Of a DNA stretch of 64,000 bases, positions 38,601 to 50,600 are shown in pieces. Within the stretch, counting starts at the first letter, position 1. Every line of letters begins with the position of its first letter. A program made the position numbers and the translations under genes. The notes beneath the pieces are model-generated. The model was not told the DNA's origin and did no database searches. It saw only the letters and a list, made by a program, of their open reading frames with translations. The stretch comes from Prinia subflava (lineage: Eukaryota; Chordata; Aves; Passeriformes; Cisticolidae): contig NC_086247.1 of the NCBI RefSeq assembly GCF_021018805.1, positions 118,951,094 through 119,015,093 on the forward strand, given 5' to 3'.

Positions 38601-41600
38601 AAATACTAAGCCTGAATGTATTCAACAATGGCATTCCAAAAAACACCACTGACAGGAGCTAGTAAATGAAACAGATGCAGAATGATCTGCAGATAATCAT
38701 TTCAAAAACCCTATGAACAAAAAATTGTTGCAAATGATAAAAATGCAGAATGAGGTATCACGTTGTCTCTTCATCTCTGCAGAGTGAGTTATGGCTGCTG
38801 AAATGCTTTTAGCAATAAATTTTTGCAGTTAAACACCAGTAAGATCAGGGAAAGAGAGTCTCCCCCAGATGCATGAAATATGAGCAGGATAAACAGCACA
38901 TTGCAGGTCAACACATGTGAGCTGCAAGTTCTAACAGTGCCTTTTAGTCATTTGTACACCACATCACGCTTCTGCACTGTCTTTTAATCCACCTTAAACA
39001 GTTTGTCAGGTATCTTTACAAAGATGGTTCACACATATGAATGATCAACCTTCAGGTGTTTTGCCTGCGTGTTCTGCACCTGAGGACCCATCTCTCCAGA
39101 GAGAGGCATCCTGGAACTCCTCACCAGCGTCTCTAGCAAGGGAAGTGCATCCTTCTTCACACATTTCTCTCTCAAAGCAAGGGGCAGATCATTGTCTTTA
39201 GGAAATCTCTCTTAAATGAGGCTTCTTGGTCAGAAAGATTTGCAAGGCTTGAAAGTTTAACTTAAGTGAGGCTAACCAAGCAGCTCTTTATATCACTTTT
39301 GCTCTTTTTTTTTGTGGTCTGCAACATCTCTTGACCTTTTACTGGTTTTGGATGCGTTTTGCTGAGCAGGATATTAACAACTCCAGCAGAAAAATGTGTG
39401 CTTAGTGCAAATTATCTTTTTATAAAACTTCTTTTGCTTTTTTTTGTTCCACTGTAAACACATGATCATGCACAGAGGTGTTACTGTCTAGATCACAGGT
39501 ATCAGGTCTCATCTCACTACTTGCTAGCCCAACAAATGGCAAGTCACTTGCAACAATATAGTAATACTCCATTTATACAAGAACTGTTGTGTGAGTACTT
39601 TATTTCCCTCAGGTTCTCTGCAGAAGGAGGTTGCAACATTAAATAACTATGAGTGAATACTACATTGGCTACTCAGAAAAGCTCATGTGCCAAAGACTTT
39701 ACAGATGTGGTCCATAGCAAAAATAGAGCTGTACCTCTGGCTCTGACACAGAAATGCTGGCTTCCTTTGTTTTATGCACTTGCTGAACAAGAAGGTTACA
39801 GTACAGTCTAAGTTCAGACATTTTAGTCTTCAAGGCTTCTGTGTTTTCAGTGAACTCTGAAAGTTAAACAAAAGAAAAGTTAAATTTACCATATCCAGCG
39901 AAAGGCAAGTACATAACCTTTAGTCTTAGCAGGTCTTTTAAACAGGACAAAAGCCCTACATGTAATATTCTTTGTTTTCACAAAGTAGTTTAGGGTGTGC
40001 AAGCAATAGCATTGTTTAGATAGGCTTGTAGGTAAAAAACACGGGACATAAAAGATGCATTCTGTCCAACAGAAAGGGATTTATTTAATATAGATATCCT
40101 TGAATTATGGGATGGATGAGGTTGGAAGACACCTTTGGAGATAAGCTAGTCCTACTTCCCTGTTCAACGAGAGTCAGAGCAAATTGCTCAGGTCTAGTCA
40201 GGTTTTGAACAATGCCAAGGATGGAGACTACACAACCTCCTCTGTGCAGCCTTTCAGTGCTCCCTCATCTTCATAACAAATATTTTTGCTTATGTTTCAA
40301 TTTAATGGCTTGTATCAAAATTCATGCATATTTTCTCTTGTTCATTCACTAAGAAGACTCTGGCTTTATCTTTTTTATGCTCTCTCACTAGATACCTCCT
40401 TTAATCATCTTAGCGGCCCTTTGCTGGACTCACTCCAGTGTGCCCATATGTTTCTTGTACTGAGGGACAGAGAGTGCAGAACTGAGAAGACTAATCCAGA
40501 TAAGATTAAGAATCATGCTGAGATTTCTCAGAAGTAATGTTTTTAATATTAGAGTCCCTGAATTATAAAATAAATCGTCTGCTAGCAAGACTAACGTGGT
40601 TTAGGTCCGCAAATACGTCACTAGCTTTCCACCCTGTGCTACAGTATATCACTGGACAGATACCAAACTTTGTTCTGCTTCTAGACACTGCACATCAGAT
40701 CCCTGGTGAAGGACTCTACGGCAGCATCTTCTGCTCAGCTCTGACTCAGTTTGAACCAGTAGGTGCAAAGCCTCATGATAACACAAATAAGGCTAAGAGG
40801 AGGAGCAAATCTTCACCTCAGGGAAAGGAAGTGCTTGCAACCCCCTGCATTGCTCAGGACATTAATAATTTGCTGTTTTCCCATCTTCTGTATAGTCATT
40901 GAAACAAGTTTAAAGCATGAGGCCTCACAATGTTCTGTGACTAATGCCACACTTGTAAGCAAGAGGAGTTTTCAGTGGGGGGGGGGGGGGTGGGGGAAGT
41001 GAGATTGCTGGTGAAAACAAAGTGGTAAGTGAATTAATTTCCACAGCCTGACCATGATCAGATTTAAGTTTCTGAATACTAATAGAATTGGAACCCAGTG
41101 CAAACCTTTTCTTAACTGCTGAGGCATTCTCAAAGTATAGAAGGCAGCCCAATTAAAACATGGAAGGAAAGGGTGTGAGAGGCATATTCATCATATTCAG
41201 ACAGCTGTACAGTGTCTTACATTCTTGTACAGTCTGCATCACAGTGACCCCTAGCCAGGGCCTATTTACTCATTGTACTTTGAGAACTCATCAGCCCATA
41301 GTTTTCAGATTATTTTTATACAGTGTATTTTAAGAAAAAACCCAAAGTTTTCAAATCCCTGCTCTGAGAATTAATACCTGAGATTTCTAGTTAATATTCC
41401 CACATGTATTCACTTTTAGCAGCACCAAAGACCTGAAGCACAGGCTGGACACTGAATCTACTGTATCTACACGCACTAGGGAAAGCATGGGGAAATAGAA
41501 AGCAAACATTATGTGCCAGCAAAAGGGAGCAAGAGGGTGTTCTTGCCTTTTTCCTTCTGTGTCCTGCTGTCAGTCAGACAGGCTTTGGCAGTTCCTAGTG

Positions 41601-44600
41601 CAACCAGCCACTTTTGCCTTTCAACTGCATTTCTTGCCTTCAGATAGAAGTACTGCTCCCCTGGGATAATCAGGTCCATTCGTGTGTTATCTGCAGGATG
41701 AACTGAAAGCAACACAGACTTCAGACCAGCGCTCTGGCCCTTCCCAGCACAAGCAAACATGCCAACAGATGTATTAGATGGCAGGACAAACAGCAATGAA
41801 AGAGGAGGAATCTATGGTCCTAACTTCCCCCACTGCCATTTTATGACTTCTCTTCTGAGTTAGGGGATGAACAGGACACATGTGCACAGCTATGAAAGAC
41901 AGTTTTGTGATCAGTATAATCTGAGAGTCATTACAGAAAGGGCATCCTCTTCTGGCAAGCCTCTCTTTCCAGTCCTTAACTGAACCTCAAAAATGTGGCA
42001 ATATGACTGAGCAGATCTAGTACTGAAGTTTATTATTCAGGTTCCTAGCTTCAGCTCTGTGCTTACGAGGAGTCATTTGAAGCTGTTTGACAATCCACCA
42101 CAGCTCGAAAAACAGTGACCCACCTGCACATAGAATACCCATGATATTAGAGGCTTGCAGTTCTCTCAACATTTTCAAAATGCTATGGTATAAAAACTCA
42201 CACATACATCAAGTTACTTCAAATACATACCAGAGAAATCAAGCTGCCAAATAGCTTGTCACCTGAAATCTCATCTTGAATGCAACATTATGGAAAACTT
42301 CATGCAGCTGAGTGTTACTGTATCTTAGTTACCTTGAATTTCACAAACAGCCATTTGGATGCTTCCCTTACAACCCTTCCAGGCATCTTCCTGAGAGTCA
42401 TAATAGGACAGGATGCCACCACAGAGAAGGAACCACCGAGGCTGCCAGCCTGAAAAACAAAACTGCATTTCTCAGTTACGCCTCTCCCTGCAATTCCACC
42501 ATCTCTCTCACTTGAGACTTGCTGCAAATGTGGCCCCAAATTCTCAGTCCCTCTGGAAAATGAAACCCTTTGAAGTATTAAGATTTGTGGACAGACTTGG
42601 ATGTTGTACGCCACAACCCCTGCTCGCTGGTACTTACATGTCCACTCTGCACACAGTTGGACCACAGCAGCGTGTGTCTTGAGATGCCATATGTCATTTT
42701 CAGTAGTTTTGCTAACACAGCGTCACTGACTCTTTCTCTTTTCCAGAACCACCTTCTCTGTTCACCACTTCTCAATTCCTTCCACCACTCCTCAACCCAC
42801 CTCCTCACTCTTCTCACCCCTGCTGTCTTGCCTTACAAGACTTCCTCTCTTGAAGGAAGGGCTAGCCAGGTTATCTTGAAAAACAATATGTAAGAATCTC
42901 TTAAAAATCAACAGAGGAACAGAGGCAGATCTGTCAATTTCTGAACATTCTGAACACCATCTTTCAGTGAAGTGATTTTCAATAGCTCTTGAAACTCCTT
43001 GTGCTGCCCACATAAAACATAGTCTTGAATTACTGACCTACATGTCTGGATACCCTCCCAGAGAAGAACCAAAACACAAGGCTAGACCCACATCAGCGGT
43101 TCTGATGGTACACTTTGCCCACCCTGCTACCCAACTTTAGAAGTAAATTATCCTTTTTTTCTACTTTTGGAACCACTACAGCAGTATGAAAAGATAAAAC
43201 CAAACATGACCTGACAGCCGCCATTTATGCCTAATTAAAAACTACAAGCTCATTAACTTAAGAAGAAATGAGGCAGCGACGTCACTGGAGGAAAGCAGCT
43301 TTCATTACTGAGCTGCCAAAAGCTTCCGTGGCCAGGTCCAACGGATTGAGATTCTGACACTCCCACACTGTGCCAGCAAAGCATCTCTGCAAGGAACACT
43401 TGGACAGGACTGTGTGGGCCACATGGCTCTTCGATATTTTGGCAGAAGGGTCCTCTCTTCTGCTGTCCCCCGCTCCGGGGCTCTGCCAACCAGCACCGTG
43501 CTGGAGGAGCCCAGGCTGGCCTTGGGCTGATACCACACTGGAGGAATGACAGCTCCTTTCCAGCTAGAAACTGATTCCTTAGACTACTGCTGAAACCAAA
43601 CACAACACAGTTTAAGATTAGAGAGGCCTAAAGCCTCAGGCTAACAGCAGGAGTATAGTCAGGCTTGTCTCCCCCCGTTTTTTTTTTAATCAATACCACT
43701 GCACTCAGTCCAACCCAGTTTATAGATTGCTGAACCCTGGTGGCTAGAAAACAAATTAAACATAAATATTATTTCATTCCCTTCCATATTTCTTCCATTA
43801 TTTCCTAGAAGAATATAAAAATATCAAAAATCTGAAGTATTCTCAACACTTCTTTATGTGAAGGGGGGAAAAATCACAAAAACGAGAATTAAAAAAAAAA
43901 AAATCAGCAAGACTGGTTTCTATTTGTCTTGCCTCCAAAATAAAGAAACTATCCTAAAAGTCACTACTGATATGTGGGAACTCACAAAAAAAGGAAGTGA
44001 TTGTTCAGCAGAGAGAAGCAGTTAATTGCTTCAGACACTCAATGGCACAGAACCAATTCTTTAAATAATGCACAGCGCCACAGTCAATACAAGCCTCTAA
44101 TTCAGTCTGGAGCTCCTGCTGCTGTGCATGAATCATTTCAGCCATGGTCCTACAGCTTACAATTGCAGCTGATGCTCAACCAAATTGCATCCCATCAATC
44201 AAGGGCTGTGCAATCAATTAGCCAACCTACAAATCACTCTGCCTCCATCGCTTTGGAGGCTGGTTAAAAATATGTTATGAACTAATATATTTTTGAGACT
44301 TTTATTTGGTTGGTTTTCTTGGTTCTGGGTCTTGAGGTTTTTTTGTGGGGAACAGAGCAACTATCTGTATTCCTTTGCAGAAGCCAACTCTTCTTTAATT
44401 ATTAGATACGTATTTAAAAAGACTGTGATGGACAATTTTTACCTAGGACAATAAATATTTTCACAACAGAATTTTTACACTAATAAAACCACATTTTTGT
44501 AAAAGGAAAACAATTTTAAAAAAACCCCACTCACAGCAAGGTTCTGCCTGGCGATGCACTAACCACCTGGTACTCACTGACACTGAGTCAGCAGCCATGG

Positions 44601-47600
44601 GAAGGTTATCCCAAACAACCAGCTAAAAATAGCATGTGGCTGACAAATCATGGGCACTGCACAGGGATACAGTCTTTAATTACAGAAGCTTCACTTTTGC
44701 AGACAAGTGAAGAATGGAGAAAAGAAAAAGCAAAACAAAAACCAAAGCAGCAAAAAGATACTCAGGCACTTCCAAGAACACAAGTCTTGGGTTTATTCAG
44801 TGTTACTTTCCTTTCATAAATTGCCATAGAAATATTGCAATTTTTGGAACTGAGCATTCATATTTTACCTGATATGGAAAGGTAAAGCTGAACTTTTTAA
44901 GGTCTTACTGGTGCCAGTATTAACACAACTTTGAAGAAGAATTTAAGTCCACTATACTGGTAGTGTACAGGCAGGAAAAAATACAGCCTGTAGTTCTAAC
45001 ATCTCATTTTAGAGGCACAGTACTATTACTAGTAAAAATTGACCTTGGTGGGAAAGATATGTACAAAAAAAACCTCAATAAAGCACAAAGCACAATAAAA
45101 AGTGATTAGCAGCTTAATGTCTCAGCCATAGAAGAGAGTGGAGATATTCCAGATGACTTCACAGGCACTGGTTAAAGTGCATATCGTACTCCTGTGTGAA
45201 ACTTACAGTTAGTGCCTGCAGTACCTGGAAGATCTGATACTGTCCACTACAAAAGCAGATATTTAAGCAGTCTGTGCCTGCTAAGCACTCATTACTTCTC
45301 GAGAAGTTTCCACAGAAAGAAAGATCTGCCTACTTCCACCGTTACACTCCAGGAAATCTGGATGTAGCTATCACTGAGCAAACTCGACATTTCTTGATAA
45401 CAGAGTTGAAATTTGGATGTCATTCAAACTTTAATGTTATACAACTCAGACTCCAGACAGCATTCCTTCCAAAGTGCCAGGCCTGAAGAAAAACAAACAA
45501 ACAAACAAACCCAAACCATTTGAAGACATGTAGACCAGACATCAACAAAGCCAAGCCATCTGGGAGAGTTACATACTCAAGAAGTCAAATTGATGACCTG
45601 GAAAACAAGCTGCAATTAAGAGACGCCAGTTCCAGCTGCATTTCTAAAATGCATAAAGGCCAGACATCCAGGTTTTTATTATTGCTTGCTTTCCATGAGA
45701 ATTATGCAACCCTTTAGGCTTATTAATTTCTTGAGCTTCAGAATAAGTTTTTGCAAAACTTTTGCAATAGATAGTTCCTTGGACTTCTTTGACCCTAATC
45801 CAGACTTTAAATGCAGATAGGAGATAATTATGAACTTCCCATGTTACAACATCTGTCTAATAGAGGAGTTAAAGCCATCATCACTTCCCTACTGCTTATA
45901 ACAAGAGCAAGATCCAAGACTTAGTGGCAACAGCAGGACAAATCCCTGTTTTTCTGTGCAGGATCACAAAAAAGTCCCAGAGTTGGTGCCCTGATATTCA
46001 GAGCCATCTCGCAGTGAGAATGAGCAATATCCATTGTTTCATCCCGCCCTGAGCAAATGTAAACTGTGCCATGTGCTCACTGTCCCACCATCTCCAGCTT
46101 TGTCTCTCAAGGGCAAAAGCACCACATCGTCTGCCCAGGGCTGTCAGTGACTGACAGCTGGACTGGAACTGCTGAAAACTCAGCTCTAGCAGGGCAAAGA
46201 CACTGCGAGTCAACCAGGCCTCTGGTCAGAAAAAGCAACTAGCAAGAATGTATCTTACACAGATCAAACTTGAAACTTTCCCCCTTTTTTTCCTCATTCA
46301 AAAACAGAACTAAAAGATTATCTTGATATAAGCATTTTGCACTCAAAACTGCTGCCTACTTTTTCTATACATCTCCTAAGGCTATCCAGTATTTTGGGAA
46401 GGTAAATTCCAGGTGCTGGAACACATTTTGCAGCCTTAATTCTATAGCAAAACAATTTGACTGGATAAAAATCCAGTGTGCACCCATGAAGGACAGGAGA
46501 AAGGCAGAGAAGAGTGTGTGACAATCTATACCTCTTTTCTGAGCTATTATCCTGTCACCTAGTGAGCAGCTCCTGGAAATGCCCATATGCAATTTTACTT
46601 TGATTATGTGCATATTAACAGCAGGAATCAATACAAAAAAAAAAACCCTAAAGGTAATGAAGTTCAAAGACTTAGCACTTTCACAATGGTTTTACTTTTT
46701 AAAGCACTCGTTTGAGGGACACTAGAGGTTCAAGTGAAGGAGGCAACAGCTGGAACAGGCTTTAACACAATGACCTTCTCCCAAATGATTTTTCTCACTG
46801 GAGTTCCACACAGTCCACTTCTGTTTCAATCACAACTGTTAGGGCAATGTTAGCAGCATTTAAAAAGCATCCTGTCATCACAGGGCAATTTGGTTTGTTT
46901 ACAAACGATTTTATGGCAGTGACCAGCCAAGGCACAGAGTGCACAATGTACCACCCGTCAGGCATTTTTGAAGGGGTCAGGCATTTTTGAAGGGGACACA
47001 GTGAAAGGATGAAGGGCAGAGGGGGATTGTGGTGGAGGCAGAAGTTCAATAAGACAGGCCCACTGCTCAGACACTAATTCAACTCATACAAAGCTCCTGT
47101 GAGTTTTCCTCCTCTGTTTATTCTTCCTAGTCCCAGCAAACAAACTGCTCCCCTCTCTGACCCCTGGTTACTAGGCCAGACTAAGTCAACACAGTGAATT
47201 TATGAAAGCACAGAGAGATACCACAGGATGGTATCTCCTCACCATCAGTCTACCACACCTTTGGTTTCTGTCCTACCCAGGCATTTCCTGTGATCACTTA
47301 CTCACTTCAATGCAGAGGAACTGAATGCAGAGGCACTGGTACTGCAGCATACCTGGCAGGGAATGCCGCATCATGGAGGCTCTGCAGCACTGCCCTAACA
47401 TTTACAGAGGAGAGAGGGGACACCAATTTCCATTCCTGCAGCCTCATCAAACCTTCCTACTGTGAGCACATTGCACAACTCCAAAAAAGCTGGACAAAAG
47501 CAAGATTGCGGCATGAAGAAATACTGAGGGAAGGGGAAGAAAATCATGAGAAAGAAGGTCAAATCACACAAAGACAATGAATCAAAATCCAAAGAGAATT

Positions 47601-50600
47601 AACTAATCAGTCCTCGAAGAATCCTGCATGAAAAGTCTTATCCAGCCAGAACTGGCTGAGAATCAGGCATTCATCTAAACCAACACCTGGATCCTGAGAG
47701 CAGCTACAGCCACTAATAGAAGGCAGACCATTGCCCTGAAGGCAACAGAAACCTCAGCTGTCTAGGTCCACCTCCACAAAAGCCAGACTTCTAATTTTAT
47801 ACAATCAGAACCTGGACTGTACCCAGAGGCTAAAATGAAGGGGAAAATTATAAAAGGCTTTTTAGAACCAAATCTTTATCTGAGTGTGAAGTTTTCCATT
47901 AATTCCTCCATGTCTGGAAACAGAGGAGGTTATTTCCAGAGCTTTGTATCAGCTGGTAGGATAAGTGTCTCTCATCATAAAAAGTCAGATTTCTTAAACT
48001 CCCAAAACAAAGACTTGCTTTAAGCAACATCATGTGCATCTAGATCCAAGATCCAAGAACTAATGCTTTTTCACATCTTCTTGAGCCCCACCCCCAAGTT
48101 TATGAAGGAATTCTGAATCATTAGACACAAGAGTAATTAAAAGTTTTATGTGAGAGTTGAAATGTACTGCTTGGTGCTGGCTCTTGGTATCTTGGGATAA
48201 ACTGAAAAGAATCCAAAGTACAACAATAAACTGAGAGGGCATGATTACATACAGGTAGATTGGGAGAGCTAACTGAAGTATGTGGCATGATGCAGCGACA
48301 CTGGTGATGGCATGAAGGTGAGTCTATCACACCTTGAGGAAGATGAATTACTTAGGGTTAAAATTATTTATCACAAATAAGGAATGAATATTTAATTATT
48401 GGGAAAAGCTTAGCTTTGTAAAGGAAGGTGATCAAAGCCATTTAATGGAGAATGTAACAAATACCAGGCAAGCCAGTGGAAGCAGTCATAATTTTTCATC
48501 TAATGATGAAGCTGCCTTTGAACCCCACAGCCAAGAGCTGATCCATACCATCTCTTCCATTGTTAGCAGCAATCCTGCCTGTGGCCAGCAATCCCAGGCA
48601 GGGTGTGTGCCTACACTGAAGACCTGAACTGAATTTTAGCAGAAAGAACAAAATCAACTGGAAAGTGCCAAGCTCTCACACACAGCACTGAAGGGAGGTC
48701 TTCCCCAACTCCATGCTGTTTCCCAGCAATAGCTTACTCATTCTGTAAACCCGATGAGAAAAAAAAAAATCATAGATGCCTTTTACAAGGCAAACCCCAA
48801 AGACTAAACCAATTTATTTTATTAATCAGAAGTTATGCTCAACAAAGAGCATGCATTGCAGATGAAGTTCAGTCAGAGAGTCCCACGGGAGGCAGTTTCC
48901 AAGCAGAAAAGAGCAGCCTTCACATGCAGCTCAGCTCTGCTCTCTCCCTTCTCTCCTGCAAGCAGCATTTCCCAGCTGGAGATCAGGCTATGACACTGCA
49001 GCCAGAATCTGCCTTTGACGGTGGCCACACCACAATGGCTTGTGCTCAGCCAGGACTGCGGGCAATGCAGCACAACAGACTGAGCAGCAGCAGGGAAGGC
49101 AGCGGTGACACTTCTACCATTCACACCGCTTACTATAGTAAGTGGTACTGCAACGATAGCTACACACCCATCCCCAACCCCCATCCAACAAAGCTAACAT
49201 CAGATAGAGACTTCTGGCAAAGGATGAAATCTAGGAATTTTTAAAGATCGTGTTACATGCTTTGACTATAACCTCAGCGAGGCCAACTTACATGCCTGCA
49301 TGATTTAAGTCACCCTGCTCTGGATTTTGAGGATTAATAATTTGAAATTTGCAGATGCATTATATATTTGCCCAAGAGAAAAAGTGCTGTCTCATTTTAT
49401 ATGATGATAATCCTACTTGCAAAATTCTCCCTGCTCTCTTCAGGTTTTAACCAATTTAGTGAGGGAAGCATAGACAAGAGCAACCAAAGGACACATGCTG
49501 CAAACACAAGATCCCAATGGATTTTTCATAGGCTATAACTTTGTGAATTTATATCTGATCCAAAGTTGGCACACTTCGCTTAACTTAAACAAAAGTAACA
49601 CACTGAGAAATCACTATCTGGTGGCCATTGCATTAGGACACATTAAAACTCTAAAAATCTCAGTTTTCTAAATTCAAGAGATTTCCAGGGTTGCACTGGA
49701 AATCCTGCATATAGAAACCACAACGTGAGTGCAGGATCAACACCAGAGGAAAAACCCTACCTACAAGCAGAAACCAGGTAATACTGATTTGATTTATTCT
49801 AATCTATATAAAGCAAACAAGTGCATTTATTACAAACAAGATAACTTGTTTAAGCAGTAACGCAAACTGATTTGTCTTTGAATTGGTGGCAATCATGGTG
49901 TGCTTTCTTTGCCCTTTGCCCACAGAAAACCAAACTTGTTTCCTATTTCTGAAACATTCTTGCTGTCAGTAACTATATAATTTGCAACACAGATCTAGCT
50001 CCCTGCCCAAGAGCTGGGAGGAAATGGGTTGATGTGGACTTGACCTCTCATGATGGCAATGACTTAAAAAATTACAAAATCAAAATTCCCAGAAAAGACT
50101 CGATTACCAACAAAATCCCATCAGCTCCTCTCTCACAGCAAGAAGGAAAATCAAATATTTTCTACAGTTTTATGCTTGTTCTTTTCTGAATGTCCTATCT
50201 CTTCTCTGACTGTGAGGGGTCCTCCTCATTGTGAGGTACATCAGCACCGTGTCATTAGCACAGGCATACACCAACACAGAGAGATGACAACTTCCCTACT
50301 TTTTGCGTGCATCATTTACACTATACAGCACCTGATTCACCAACCTTGAGCAGCACAAAAAGCATCCTGGGGGCAGCATACTGGCAGAAATTCTGTTCTG
50401 GATGACCTGTTGAACCTTCTTACTTCCCTTAATCCCTGAAATGAGGCTTTCCTGTCTCTCACTCTCCAGCTCTTTGTTATTGCTACAATGAACACCACTG
50501 GAATTCATTCCAGAATGTGTTTCAGGTTTTTTTTGTTTTTTTCTTTTTTTGCTTTTCTGCATAAATTTTTAACTTAGTGGCTTCAGGGCAGGAAGTCTTC

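Larger units (their letters stand above)
29697..42332 (-). other. PLEKHA8 introns 2-13
   Basis: Twelve introns between the listed exons, each ending AG on the minus strand and starting GT except the one after exon 3 (GC). The largest, 30675-31940, 36511-37189 and 39857-41546, hold only AT-rich intronic sequence apart from the CR1 and G run listed separately. Confidence 0.8.

Noticed and set aside
48873..49244. Overlapping 103- and 106-codon frames on opposite strands
   Set aside because: Antisense mirror pair in an intron with no known similarity; read as chance.
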